Positions 47,038 through 55,723 are shown, numbered from the stretch's first letter. The stretch: 64,000 nt of DNA from Nocardia asteroides (GCF_900637185.1 NZ_LR134352.1:806001-870000), one strand, 5' to 3'. Made by a program: numbers and translations. Notes: generated by a model from the sequence alone, not told the origin.

Positions 47038-47661
47038 TCAGCCGAAGATGAGGCCCTTGCCCTGCGTCACCGCGCGGGCGAAGCGGTCCTGCACGTCGGC
47101 CCAGTTGACGACGTTCCAGAACGCGGTCACGTAGTCGGCCTTGACGTTCTTGTACTGCAGGTAGAAGGCGTGCTCCCACATGTCGACCTGCAGCAGCGGG
47201 ATGATGCCGATCGGCACGTTGGCCTGCTGGTCGTACAGCTGGAAGGTCAGCAGCTTCTGGCCCAGGGTGTCGTAACCCAGGACGGCCCAGCCGGAGCCCT
47301 GCAGGCCGTTGGCGGCCGCGGTGAACTGCGCGCGGAACTTGTCGAACGAACCGAACTGGTCGTCGATCGCGGCGGCGAGGTCGCCGACCGGCTTGTCGCC
47401 ACCGTTGGGGGAGAGGTTCTTCCACCAGATGGAGTGGTTGGTGTGGCCACCGAGGTGGAACGCCAGGTTCTTCTCGTTCAGGAAGATGGCGGCGTGGTCA
47501 CCGGCCTCGCGGGCGGCTTCCAGCTTCTCCAGCGCGGCGTTCGCGCCGGCCACGTAGGCGGCGTGGTGCTTGGTGAAGTGGATCTCGTTGATCTGTCCGG
47601 AGATGTGCGGCTCCAGCGCGCTGAAGTCCCAATCGAGTTCAGGCAGTGTGTAGACGGCCAC
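47038..47661 (-). CDS. sodA: Superoxide dismutase (Fe/Mn)
   Basis: 207 residues from GTG at 47661 with AAAGGGA upstream. Metal ligands: His28 (EIHFTKHH), His76 (HLGGHTNHS), and Asp/His in [10 protein letters not shown]. It closely resembles mycobacterial SodA, which is exported without a classical signal peptide; none is seen here either. Fe versus Mn cannot be told from sequence with certainty, but a Mn riboswitch lies nearby. Confidence 0.96.
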   Translation of the reverse strand: MAVYTLPELDWDFSALEPHISGQINEIHFTKHHAAYVAGANAALEKLEAAREAGDHAAIFLNEKNLAFHLGGHTNHSIWWKNLSPNGGDKPVGDLAAAIDDQFGSFDKFRAQFTAAANGLQGSGWAVLGYDTLGQKLLTFQLYDQQANVPIGIIPLLQVDMWEHAFYLQYKNVKADYVTAFWNVVNWADVQDRFARAVTQGKGLIFG

Positions 47662-47804
47662 GATGTCCCTTTCCGTGTGTCGGGCTGTGTGCGCCCATTC
47701 GGTCGAGCACACCAACCATCATTCGTACACCCGCTCGCTGCAACCTCAGTCGTGCGGTCCCACATTCCCGCGAGCGAGCGGGCGGTGCCGAATTCCGGTT
47801 CCGG

Positions 47805-48416
47805 CTACAGCGGAGGGGCGACGTCGGCCTTGCTGGCCCTGGCGTCACCGGCGTCGTGCGCGGCCCACCAGCGCCGCCCACCGGCGACGAACTCGGCCAT
47901 CGGGATCTCCCGGCCGCTCAGGTCGGTGACGGTGATCCGGTCGAACCAGACGCGGACGTCGAGCTCCCGCGGGTCGATGCCCTCCTCCTGGGAGAACTCG
48001 ATGACGTGCGCGGCGATCCGCTGGTCGAGCACGGTGTCGAAGCTGAGCAGTTCGCTCCACAGCGCCCAGCCGCTGTCGTCGAGGTCGATGAATTCCCACC
48101 CGTGCAGGCCGCCGCCGCCGAAGCTCTCGATCGCCTCGTCGAGCTGGTCGAGCGACAGCGGCAGTACCTTCGCGTCGATGTCGTCCCAGCGCTGGATGCG
48201 CAGCGACGCGGCGACGCGGGTGACGCCGGTGAAGGTGAGCAGGACTTTCGTGTCGGTCGGTGCGGGTCCGTCGGCCGGTAGCGTCAGCACCTCGAGAGCG
48301 AGCTGCAGCCGCCCCGCCGCGGCGTCCACCTCCACTCCGAGACAGGTGGATTCGGACAAAGCGGTATTCAGGCCGTTGATGTCGAAACTGTCGAGTAGCC
48401 CCCTGCTCACGTTCAT
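47805..48416 (-). CDS. Hypothetical protein
   Basis: 203 residues. Acidic, soluble and without recognised domain; it contains beta-strand-like stretches (VLLTFTGVTRVAASLRIQRW) and a Trp-rich segment (LHGWEFIDLDDSGWALWSEL). It has no signal peptide. Its ATG at 48416 has no strong ribosome-binding site. Confidence 0.6.
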   Translation of the reverse strand: MNVSRGLLDSFDINGLNTALSESTCLGVEVDAAAGRLQLALEVLTLPADGPAPTDTKVLLTFTGVTRVAASLRIQRWDDIDAKVLPLSLDQLDEAIESFGGGGLHGWEFIDLDDSGWALWSELLSFDTVLDQRIAAHVIEFSQEEGIDPRELDVRVWFDRITVTDLSGREIPMAEFVAGGRRWWAAHDAGDARASKADVAPPL

Positions 48417-48784
48417 GCGCTCAGGCTACCGATCAGCCCGCCCAGATCCCAGGATTTAGGATTTTCTCTAGTTATGTCGTTTTTATGGAACCGAAACGGC
48501 CCGGCTCGCGTCCAAGTAGATGTCGGGATCGGTGCAGCCATCGAATCCCGACGTCAGCGGCGGACGGCCGCTCCGGGATGACAAGGAGGGGAGTCCCGGA
48601 TCGGTCGTCCTCCCCGCTGACTTCCCGGGTTCCACCTCGGTTGATAGCAACCACCTCACGATTGTGTGCTGACCGATAGCTGAGACCTGTGGATCAAGTT
48701 GTGGATTCTGTGGATAACCGTGATCCATCCACAGACCGCGCCCAGGCTCGCCCGGCGTCGCTGTCGACATGGCAGGATCGAGGC
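48417..48784. other. Intergenic region between divergent genes
   Basis: No gene is supported in this 368-bp stretch. The left part (48460-48490) is AT-rich and probably holds the promoter of the hypothetical gene at 47805-48416. The right part contains a cluster of TGTGGAT elements (48688-48733) just upstream of the rhodanese gene. Confidence 0.5.
48688..48733. promoter_or_regulatory. Cluster of four DnaA-box-like sites
   Basis: Within 46 bp are TGTGGATCA (48688), TGTGGATTC (48700) and TGTGGATAA (48709, the exact reverse of TTATCCACA), and the opposite-strand CCATCCACA (48725). They lie about 50 bp upstream of the rhodanese start. Such clusters bind DnaA and can titrate the initiator or couple a promoter to replication. 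Confidence 0.6.
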
Positions 48785-49144
48785 GTGACGAGCTCCGATG
48801 TCCCCACGGTGCCGGTGGGTGCGGTACCGGCCGCGTTCGACGGCGTCGAACCGGTGGCCGGCATCCAGCTGCTCGACGTGCGCGAACCCGACGAATGGGA
48901 GCTCGGCCACGCGCCGGGCGCGATCCACATTCCGATGGTCGACGTACCGGCCAGGATCGACGAGATCGATATCGACGCCGAGGTGTACGTCGTGTGCAGG
49001 CAGGGCGGGCGTTCCATCGAGGTCGTGCGGTACCTGGCCCACATCGGGTACGAGGCGGTGAACGTCGCGGGCGGCATGGTGGCCTGGCAGCAGACGGGCC
49101 GCCCGGTGGTCGCCGACGGCGAGCACGAAGCGAAGATCTACTAG
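48785..49144 (+). CDS. Rhodanese-domain protein
   Basis: 119 residues from a GTG. One rhodanese domain: LLDVREPDEWELGHAPGAIH, then the active-site loop CRQGGRS with Cys71. It is a likely sulfurtransferase or persulfide carrier. The DUF4328 gene follows after 19 bp. Confidence 0.92.
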   Translation: MTSSDVPTVPVGAVPAAFDGVEPVAGIQLLDVREPDEWELGHAPGAIHIPMVDVPARIDEIDIDAEVYVVCRQGGRSIEVVRYLAHIGYEAVNVAGGMVAWQQTGRPVVADGEHEAKIY

Positions 49145-49163
49145 TCCGGAACGGGGTGCGCGG

Positions 49164-50210
49164 GTGAGTTCGGTGGTGCAACCATGTGCGCGCTGTGGCG
49201 CGCGGTGGGCCGTGCAGGGCGCGCCGATGCACTGGTGCCCGCGCTGCCGGGGCGTGCTGCTGTCGCCCGGCAAGGTCGACGCGCCCGCGTCGCAGCGCAA
49301 CTACCGCTGGGTCGCCCGCAGGCCCGATCACCGCGCCCGCAAGGCCGCGGCCGCCACCACGATCGCGCCGCCCGGCCCCACCCCGCGCTACACCGAGATC
49401 CCGCGCTGGGGTCTGCTCGACCCGCCGCAGGCCCCCGCGCGCACGCCGGAGCGGCCGCTGCGCGGAATGGCCGCCTCCCGGGACGTCGCCCTGGTGCTCA
49501 CCGCGCTGGCCTTCCTGGCCGCCGCCTGCGCCGAATACGGCCGATACCTGATCCTGCTGCGCAACCGCACCACGCTCATTCCCGGCTGGCTGCTGTCGAT
49601 CTCGGATCTGTCGGTGTGGGTGTTCGGCATCATGGCGCCGCTGTGCGCGCTCGGCGCCGCGCTGGCGCTGGTCGCCTGGCTGATCGAGGCGCGCAAGGCG
49701 GCCTTCGCCGCCGTCGGCCGCCGCGATCCGCGCAGGCGCTGGACGCTGATCCTCGGCTGCCTGGTGCCGGGAGTGAATCTGATCTGGCCCGGCGTCTTCC
49801 TCACCGAACTGCTCGGCGCGCGGCCCGATCCGCGCGCGCTCAAGGCCGTGCGGATCTGGTGGGCCGCCTGGGTGGTCAGCGGCCTGATCCTGATCGGCGC
49901 CACGCTCTGGCGCGACGCCTCGACGCTGCAGGCCGAGGCCGACGGTGTCTCGTTCACCGCGTTCAGCGACCTGTGCGCGGCCGGTTTCGCGGTGCTCACC
50001 CTGTGGACGGTGCGCCTGCTCGAGGGACGCGACCTGCGTGGTCTGCCGCGCACGGCGCATCGCTGGGTGATGGCCGCCGATCCGGCGCAGATCGTCATCG
50101 CGCCGGTCCAGCCCGGTGTGCCCGTGACCGGGCACGATGAGTCCGAACGCGCGGATTCCGCCGAGACCGGCGAGAATACGCGGCAGCAGGAGGAGGTTGT
50201 CGCCAAGTGA
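49164..50210 (+). CDS. DUF4328 membrane protein with N-terminal zinc ribbon
   Basis: 348 residues from GTG. The zinc-ribbon pair CARCG and CPRC (residues 8-28) is followed by a Pro/Ala-rich linker and six or so hydrophobic helices containing the DUF4328 features (GRYLILLRNRTTLIPGWLLS, then GCLVPGVNLIWPGVFLTELL). The tail is acidic and Gln-rich. It overlaps the phosphodiesterase gene by 4 bp. Function unknown. Confidence 0.85.
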   Translation: MSSVVQPCARCGARWAVQGAPMHWCPRCRGVLLSPGKVDAPASQRNYRWVARRPDHRARKAAAATTIAPPGPTPRYTEIPRWGLLDPPQAPARTPERPLRGMAASRDVALVLTALAFLAAACAEYGRYLILLRNRTTLIPGWLLSISDLSVWVFGIMAPLCALGAALALVAWLIEARKAAFAAVGRRDPRRRWTLILGCLVPGVNLIWPGVFLTELLGARPDPRALKAVRIWWAAWVVSGLILIGATLWRDASTLQAEADGVSFTAFSDLCAAGFAVLTLWTVRLLEGRDLRGLPRTAHRWVMAADPAQIVIAPVQPGVPVTGHDESERADSAETGENTRQQEEVVAK

Positions 50211-50974
50211 GCCAGGGCAATCGCGCGCCGTTCGTCGTCGCGCACCGCGGCGCGTCCGCGGCGCGTCCCGAGCACACCCTCGCCGCCTACGAGCTGGCGC
50301 TCGAGGAAGGCGCCGACGGCGTCGAGTGCGACGTCCGGCTGACCCGCGACGGGCACCTGGTCTGCGTGCACGACCGCACCGTCGACCGCACCGCCGACGC
50401 CACCGGCCTGGTCAGCGAGCTGACCCTGGCCGAGCTGCGCGACATGAACTTCGGCACCGAGGACGCGCCGTCGGGCGTGCTGGCACTCAGCGACCTGATC
50501 GGCCTGGTCCTGGACTGGCGCAGCAGGCCGACCAAGCTGTTCATCGAGACCAAGCACCCGGTGCGCTACGGCGCCCTGGTGGAGAACAAGGTGCTCGCCG
50601 AACTCCAGCGCTTCGGCATCGCCACCCCGGCGTCCGCCGACCACTCGCGGGCCGTGGTGATGTCGTTCGCCGCCACCGCGGTGTGGCGGATCCGCCGCGC
50701 GGCGCCGCTGCTGCCCACCGTGCTGCTCGGCGAGTCCTCGCGATTCCTCGGCGGCGGGGCCGCGACCACGGTGGGCGCCACCGCGGTCGGCCCGTCGGTG
50801 AAGACGCTGCGCGAGCATCCCGAACTGGTCGACAAGGCGGCCGCGGCGGGCCGGGCCACCTACTGCTGGACCGTCGACGATCCCGACGACGTGAAATTGT
50901 GCGCCGACCTGGGCGTCAGCTGGGTCGCCACCAACCACCCCGGCCGCACCAAAGCCCTGCTCGCCGGGGTCTGA
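50207..50974 (+). CDS. Glycerophosphodiester phosphodiesterase
   Basis: 255 residues overlapping the previous stop as GTGA. GDPD-family residues are intact: VVAHRGASAARPEHTLAAY (His13, Arg14), GVECDVRLTRDGHLVCVHD (catalytic His and acidic metal ligands) and FIETKHP. It corresponds in place to mycobacterial glpQ1 (Rv3842c). It hydrolyses glycerophosphodiesters from phospholipid turnover to glycerol-3-phosphate and an alcohol. No signal peptide is seen. Confidence 0.93.
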   Translation: MSQGNRAPFVVAHRGASAARPEHTLAAYELALEEGADGVECDVRLTRDGHLVCVHDRTVDRTADATGLVSELTLAELRDMNFGTEDAPSGVLALSDLIGLVLDWRSRPTKLFIETKHPVRYGALVENKVLAELQRFGIATPASADHSRAVVMSFAATAVWRIRRAAPLLPTVLLGESSRFLGGGAATTVGATAVGPSVKTLREHPELVDKAAAAGRATYCWTVDDPDDVKLCADLGVSWVATNHPGRTKALLAGV

Positions 50975-51027
50975 ACTTCCGCAGGGTCGCGTGTGGCGAC
51001 CGGGCCGCCCGGCCATAAACTCCTGGC

Positions 51028-51948
51028 GTGGGTAAAAGCAAGCGGAACAGTCCGAAGCCCGACAGTAATCGGGCTCAGCGTCTCGCCGAGCGGCGTGCGG
51101 CGCAGGAGCAGGCATCGGCGGCCCCGACGCGGCCGTTCGAGGGGCTTGCTGCCGAATGTGATCTGGTGGCGCTGCGGGAGTTCGTGCCGTCGGCGACCGC
51201 GACCTTGAAGCTGGCGCCCGGTGTCGCGGCGCAGCGCGAGGTGACGCTGGCGACCGTGCTGCCCGGCGCGGTGGCCGCGCTGGTGCGCGCGGGCGACGAG
51301 CCGGTGGGCTTCGTCGGCACGCAGATGCAGTACCAGGGCACCGACCCGAACGCCGACATCGCGGCGGCGATCCTGTGGACCCAGTCCGCCGAGCCGGGCG
51401 AGTCGCTGAACTCGGCCGACGCGGTCGAGGGCGGCCCGCGCCTGGCCGACGTGATCGATCCCGGCGCCGACCTCGAGCTCACCGTGCATCAGGACTTCGA
51501 CTGGTGGGTGCCCGCGGGCGTGACCCCAGATCCGCAGGTGGCGGCCACGATCGAGCAGGCCAAGCAGGCGATCATGCCGTCGGCGCGGATCGATCTCGGT
51601 GCCGACGGCATCGGTGCGGCCTGGTGGGTCGACGCGGGCGAGAAGGCGCACGTGCGCTGGGTGCGTCCCGAGGACGAGGACAAGCTGATGCTCGCGCTGG
51701 CGCGCGTGCACGCGAGCGGCGGACTGCACATGGGCGAGGGCTCGCGCTTCGCCGGTTCGTTCCGCACGCACGGCCTGCTGGTGCCGGTGTTCGACCTCGA
51801 TCCCGAGCGGCACCCCACCGAATGGGAAACTCCCGCACGGGAATTCGGGGCTCGGCTGGCCGAGGCGCTTTCTTCGGACGCGCCGATGACGGGCGAGGAG
51901 CGGCGTTCGCGCGACGGGCTGCGGTCGCGTCAGGTCACCCTGCGCTGA
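51028..51948 (+). CDS. DUF5926 family protein
   Basis: 306 residues from GTG. A basic N-terminus (GKSKRNSPKP, then RAQRLAERRAAQEQ) resembles SecA-type tails. The main body (LAAECDLVALREFVPSATAT, WVDAGEKAHVRWVRPEDEDK) is conserved in actinobacteria next to glpQ1 and ferritin, as in Rv3843c. The function is unknown. Confidence 0.88.
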   Translation: MGKSKRNSPKPDSNRAQRLAERRAAQEQASAAPTRPFEGLAAECDLVALREFVPSATATLKLAPGVAAQREVTLATVLPGAVAALVRAGDEPVGFVGTQMQYQGTDPNADIAAAILWTQSAEPGESLNSADAVEGGPRLADVIDPGADLELTVHQDFDWWVPAGVTPDPQVAATIEQAKQAIMPSARIDLGADGIGAAWWVDAGEKAHVRWVRPEDEDKLMLALARVHASGGLHMGEGSRFAGSFRTHGLLVPVFDLDPERHPTEWETPAREFGARLAEALSSDAPMTGEERRSRDGLRSRQVTLR

Positions 51949-51977
51949 ATCTTTCCGTCCTGAAATAAATGAAATAA

Positions 51978-52045
51978 GCCTCTTTCAGACGCCGGGTCGG
52001 CTAGGTTCACGCCTACGCCGACCGATCGGCGAAGAGGAAAGAGGC
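51978..52045 (+). promoter_or_regulatory. Structured 5' UTR masking the ribosome-binding site of the 31-codon ORF
   Basis: GCCTCTTTC (51978-51986) is perfectly complementary to GAAAGAGGC (52037-52045), which contains the ribosome-binding site of the small ORF. Between them lies a second hairpin, GGTCGGCTAGG (51995-52005) with CCTA-(C)-GCCGACC (52012-52023). When folded, the site would be hidden. Confidence 0.55.
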
Positions 52046-52048
52046 ATC

Positions 52049-52144
52049 ATGGAATTTCTCGGTTCTGTCGCCGGTATCGCCCAGATGGTGATCGGCACCA
52101 TTCTCGCCAATACCGGCTCGGGTGGTTCCGGCTCGGGCTGGTAA
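52049..52144 (+). CDS. 31-aa hydrophobic peptide with Gly/Ser-rich tail
   Basis: ATG at 52049 to TAA at 52142-52144. The peptide is MEFLGSVAGIAQMVIGTILA then NTGSGGSGSGW: an amphipathic or hydrophobic helix of about 20 residues followed by a flexible Gly/Ser tail ending in Trp. AAAGAGG lies 4 nt upstream, and a strong terminator follows 22 nt after the stop. The whole is a compact transcription unit of about 220 nt. In size it recalls the small membrane or channel peptides (PorA/PorH) of corynebacteria, but no homology is claimed. Confidence 0.55.
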   Translation: MEFLGSVAGIAQMVIGTILANTGSGGSGSGW

Positions 52145-52166
52145 AGGCTCCGGCCGGTGAAACAGA

Positions 52167-52200
52167 CGGATTCGGCTCGCGTACGCGCGAGCCGAATCCG
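52167..52200. terminator. Strong bidirectional hairpin terminator
   Basis: A perfect 15-bp stem (52167-52181 with 52186-52200; CGGATTCGGCTCGCG on the left) has a 4-nt loop TACG. It lies between the 31-codon ORF and the convergent ferritin gene and can serve both. Confidence 0.85.
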
Positions 52201-52214
52201 ATCGGGCCGAAATA

Positions 52215-52763
52215 TCAGACGCTGCCACCGGCGACGGACGGTGCGCCCGACGCGTCCTTCGGGGTGCTGAGCTCGCGCCACATGAACGCCTCCAGATCGA
52301 ACAGGTTCGACCCGGCGCGATCGGCGATGTTGAGCAGTGTGGTCATGTGCGCGACTTCCTCGACCTGTTCCTTCAGGAACCACTGCATGAACTGCTCGCC
52401 GAGGTAGTCGCCCTCTTCGCGGGCGGTGCTCGCCAGCCGGATGATCTGGTCGGTGACCGTCTTCTCCTGGGCCAGGGCCAGCTCGATCGGCTCGCGGGCG
52501 GACTCGAAGTTCGACTTCGCCGCATCGATGCCGGCGATCTCGATGCTGATGTCGCGATCGAGGAAGTACTGCACGATCATCAGCGCGTGATTGCGCTCTT
52601 CGACAGACTGGGCGTAGAAGCGCTTGGCCAGCTGCGGCAGGTCGTTGTTGTCGAACCACACCGCAATGGCGATGTACTGATGTTCGGCGTTGAACTCATG
52701 CCGGATCTGGTCTTGAAGCAGGCTGTGGAATTTGCTGCGCGGGGGTTCCGGATGAATCGACAT
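52215..52763 (-). CDS. bfrB: Ferritin (BfrB-like, catalytic)
   Basis: 182 residues from the ATG at 52763 (MSIHPEPPRSKFH, aligning with the start of mycobacterial BfrB); a GTG three codons earlier is possible. Ferroxidase ligands are present: Glu23 (RHEFNAEHQY), Glu56 and His59 (VEERNHA), Glu100 (AQEKTVTDQ) and Glu136 (EQVEEVA). The C-terminal tail SGAPSVAGG also matches BfrB. It oxidises and stores iron in the cytosol. A plausible promoter is ATGACA-16 bp-TCTAAT. Upstream TTAGG half-sites may bind IdeR, but no full iron box is evident. Confidence 0.93.
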   Translation of the reverse strand: MSIHPEPPRSKFHSLLQDQIRHEFNAEHQYIAIAVWFDNNDLPQLAKRFYAQSVEERNHALMIVQYFLDRDISIEIAGIDAAKSNFESAREPIELALAQEKTVTDQIIRLASTAREEGDYLGEQFMQWFLKEQVEEVAHMTTLLNIADRAGSNLFDLEAFMWRELSTPKDASGAPSVAGGSV

Positions 52764-52847
52764 GGCCGCCACATTAGACCTGGTAAAAGGGGGTTGTCAT
52801 CCAAGTGCAACCTTATTGAGGGAAGTATTTCCTAACCAAGTATTCCC

Positions 52848-53387
52848 TTACTGAAGGTGCCCTGTGCCAGCCATTTTCGGTCCCGTGTTGTCCACCGCGA
52901 CCGCGCCCGCCAGCTCGCGCCGGATGAATTCCTCCACGTCGAAGAGATTCTCCTGCCGGTCGAGCACGGTGAGCAGCGTGCTGATCTCGGCGACGTCGGC
53001 CACCTGTTCCTGGAGGAACCACTGCATGAATTGTTCGCCCAGGTAATCCTCGGCGGATCTGGCCGCGGCGGCCAGCGCGCTGATCTGGCCGGTGGTGACG
53101 CGCTCCCGATCGAGCAGATACGCGATCGCGGCGCGCGGCGAGTCGAACTCCTCGCGCACCTCGTCGAGCCCGCCGATCGTCACCGCGACATCGCGATCGA
53201 GCAGATACTGGACCATCCGCATGGCATGGCCCCGATTCTCCGCCGAGCGGGCATAGGTCTGCCCGGCCAGCTGTGGCAGGCGCTGCGCGTCGAAATACAC
53301 GGCGGCGGCCAGGTACTGCTGCGACGCGGTGAGTCCGTGCCGGATCTGCTCGCGCAGCAGCTCGATGAACGATCGGTCCTCGGACAT
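52848..53387 (-). CDS. Ferritin-like paralogue with degenerate ferroxidase centre
   Basis: 179 residues. Aligned to the neighbouring BfrB without gaps in this part, the ligands Glu23 and Glu56 are Gly18 (RHGLTASQQY) and Asn51 (AENRGHA), and EE135-136 becomes Ala130-Asp131, while His54 and Glu95 remain. The ferritin helices and GEQFMQWFLQEQV are conserved, so it likely still assembles. It could be a structural, mixed-shell or regulatory subunit. It lies 84 bp upstream of bfrB on the same strand. Confidence 0.85.
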   Translation of the reverse strand: MSEDRSFIELLREQIRHGLTASQQYLAAAVYFDAQRLPQLAGQTYARSAENRGHAMRMVQYLLDRDVAVTIGGLDEVREEFDSPRAAIAYLLDRERVTTGQISALAAAARSAEDYLGEQFMQWFLQEQVADVAEISTLLTVLDRQENLFDVEEFIRRELAGAVAVDNTGPKMAGTGHLQ

Positions 53388-53397
53388 GCCATCGACG

Positions 53398-54813
53398 TTA
53401 CCGCGTCAGCAGGTCCTCGGGAATCTGTTGATCGTTGGCCAGCGCCTCGAAGAATCCGCTCGCCTTGGCCTTGTCCCAGAGCAGCACGTTGCCCACGTCG
53501 GTGTCGTCGAATCCGCCGATCGGCACGCTGGTGGTGACGGTGTCGCCGCGCATGGCCCAGCCGAGCGCGGCCAGGTTCCAGATGTGGTCGCTGTCGTCGA
53601 CTTTCAGCGAACCCGCGACGCCGGTGGCCATCGGCCACAGCGAGAACGGATTGAGCAGGGTGCCGGTGCTGGTCGCCTTCTTCAGCAGCGCCGACATGAA
53701 CATCCGCTGGTGGTTCATCCGGTCCACGTCGGCGCGCGGCGTGGCCCTGGTGCGCACGAAACCGAGCGCCTCCGGACCGGTCAGCCGCTGGCAGCCCGCG
53801 GGCAGGTCGAGCCCGGCCAGCGGGTCGACGATCGGCTCGTCCAGGCACACATCGATGCCGCCGAGCGCGTCGACGACGCCGGCGAAACCGCCGAAACCGA
53901 TCTGCGCGTAGTGGTCGATGCGCACCCCGGTGGCCTCCTCGACCGTCTGCACCAGCAGCGGCGCGCCACCGAAGGCGAACGACGCGTTCAGCTTGTCCTT
54001 GCCGTAGCCGGGAATGCTGACGTAGGAGTCGCGCGGCAGGCTGACCATCGTGGTCGGCCCGGACGCCGGGATGTGCACCAGCATGATCGTGTCGGTGCGC
54101 TCGGGACCGGTGTCGCCGCCGGTCGAGAGTTCCTGCTCCTGATCGGTGGAGAGGTCACCGCGGCCGTCGGAGCCGACCAGCAACCAGTTCGTCCCCGGTG
54201 TGTCCGCCACCCGGCCGCTGTAGGAGGTCAAGGCCGGGATGCGGGTGAGCGAGTTGTCCAGGTGGACGACCGCCGCGATCAGACCGGCGATCAGCAGCAC
54301 GATGAGCACCGTCATCCACCGGAACGGATGACGCTTGCGCCGCCGGCGCGGCGGCTGCGCCTGCCTGCCCGCGTCGGGCGGCGGCGGGGTGCGCCGGGGC
54401 GGGATCGGATCGTGGTGCGGGACCGGGCGCTGGGTCGGCGCGTGCCGCGGCGGCTCGCGGTGCGGCATCGGGCGCTGGGTGGGCGCGTGCTGGCGCGGCT
54501 TCTCCTGCTCGCGCGGCATCTGCGAGTACGCGAGCGGCTGATCACCGCGCCCGTCGCGGTGCATGACCTGGGTGGGCTCGATATGCGAGGCGGGTCGTTC
54601 CCGGCGCGGTGCCGGGTTGTAGCGCACCGTGGGGCCCTCGTCGGGGGCCGGACCGCGGTTGCCGTGGCGGACCGTCGGGTCCTCGCCGGGCGGCACCGGC
54701 CTGCGTGGCGGGACACCCCGGCCGGGCGGTGGCATGGCCGGACCGCCGGGGCGGCCTGCGTGCGGCGGCACCCGGCGCCTGCGCGGGTCGTCGCGCGGAT
54801 CGTCGCCGTTCAT
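53398..54813 (-). CDS. LytR-CpsA-Psr (LCP) family cell-wall ligase
   Basis: 471 residues. The N-terminal 150 residues are cytosolic, Pro/Arg/His-rich and disordered (RHAPTQRPMPHREPP-type repeats). One membrane helix follows (WMTVLIVLLIAGLIAAVV, about 167-185), then the extracytoplasmic LCP domain with NWLLVGSDGRGD, ERTDTIMLVHI, SLPRDSYVSIPGYG and KLNASFAFGG. LCP proteins attach arabinogalactan or other glycopolymers to peptidoglycan. It matches Rv3840 in position. The stop is 10 bp from the ferritin paralogue start. Confidence 0.92.
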   Translation of the reverse strand: MNGDDPRDDPRRRRVPPHAGRPGGPAMPPPGRGVPPRRPVPPGEDPTVRHGNRGPAPDEGPTVRYNPAPRRERPASHIEPTQVMHRDGRGDQPLAYSQMPREQEKPRQHAPTQRPMPHREPPRHAPTQRPVPHHDPIPPRRTPPPPDAGRQAQPPRRRRKRHPFRWMTVLIVLLIAGLIAAVVHLDNSLTRIPALTSYSGRVADTPGTNWLLVGSDGRGDLSTDQEQELSTGGDTGPERTDTIMLVHIPASGPTTMVSLPRDSYVSIPGYGKDKLNASFAFGGAPLLVQTVEEATGVRIDHYAQIGFGGFAGVVDALGGIDVCLDEPIVDPLAGLDLPAGCQRLTGPEALGFVRTRATPRADVDRMNHQRMFMSALLKKATSTGTLLNPFSLWPMATGVAGSLKVDDSDHIWNLAALGWAMRGDTVTTSVPIGGFDDTDVGNVLLWDKAKASGFFEALANDQQIPEDLLTR

Positions 54814-54946
54814 CACTGTCGAACTCTACTGATCGTCGGGTGCGCGGGCAGGGTCTGCGCGCACGGTCTCTACTGGATACCCCGCGCGGCGGTCTCCGTT
54901 AGCGCGAAACGCGCGGATGTGGCGAGACTCGCCGGGAAAACCCCGC

Positions 54947-55723
54947 TCACGGCAGCCAGCCGACGCGTCCGCGCAACACTGTGTAGCCCAGGTAGGCGAC
55001 CGCGTCGATGGTGGCGTGGGCCAGGATCAGCGGCCACAGCCGATTCGTGCGCTGCCAGTACCGGGCGAAGATCACACCCATCACGATGTTGCCCAGGCCA
55101 CCGCCGAGCCCCTGATACAGGTGGTAGCTGCCGCGCAGCAGCGCCGAGGCGGCCAGCGAACCGTTCTCCGACCAGCCGAGCCTGCGCAGCCGGGTGATCA
55201 GATAGCCCACCACCAGCACTTCCTCGGCCACCGAGTTGGCACACGCCGACAGGATCAGCACCGGCAGCCGCCACCAGTGCTCGGTCAGCGAACTGGGCAC
55301 GATGGTGACGCTCACCCCGAACGCGTGCGCGGCCAGATACAGCGCCAGGCCGGGCAGCCCGATCACCGCGGCCAGCACCAGCCCGGCCAGCACGTCGGTG
55401 CGCCCGATCCGGGCCAGGCCGATCAGCCGCGGCCCGATCCCGCTGCGCCACAGCAGGTACAGGCCCAGCGCGGCCCAGGCCAGCAGCCGGGTGATGCCGA
55501 CCAGCTGGAACAGCATGTCGAGCAACGAATTGTCCGAGCGCGAGGCGTTCAGCGCCACCGTGCGCCCGCCGACGCCGCCCGGCGACAACGCCGAATCCAG
55601 CAGCGACAGCGCGGCGCTGATCCCGCTCAACCCGAAGGTGACGAGCAGGACGATGACGATCTCGACGCGGAGACCGAAGCGCTCGCGCTCGCTCAGCGGG
55701 GTGTCAGGGGGCTCGACGCGCAT
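54947..55723 (-). CDS. CPBP-family intramembrane metalloprotease-like protein
   Basis: 258 residues, about eight hydrophobic helices. Motif 1 AEEVLVVGYLITRL has the paired Glu, motif 2 LRGSYHLYQG has the catalytic His, and motif 3 LAHATIDAVAYL follows: the CPBP (type II CAAX prenyl endopeptidase-like) pattern. Substrates are unknown. Confidence 0.9.
   Translation of the reverse strand: MRVEPPDTPLSERERFGLRVEIVIVLLVTFGLSGISAALSLLDSALSPGGVGGRTVALNASRSDNSLLDMLFQLVGITRLLAWAALGLYLLWRSGIGPRLIGLARIGRTDVLAGLVLAAVIGLPGLALYLAAHAFGVSVTIVPSSLTEHWWRLPVLILSACANSVAEEVLVVGYLITRLRRLGWSENGSLAASALLRGSYHLYQGLGGGLGNIVMGVIFARYWQRTNRLWPLILAHATIDAVAYLGYTVLRGRVGWLP

Noticed and set aside
51085..51120. Similarity of the DUF5926 gene start to the loop of the dispersed palindrome
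   Set aside because: Only about 13 bases resemble the loop and neither arm is present; it is within conserved coding sequence, so chance is likely.
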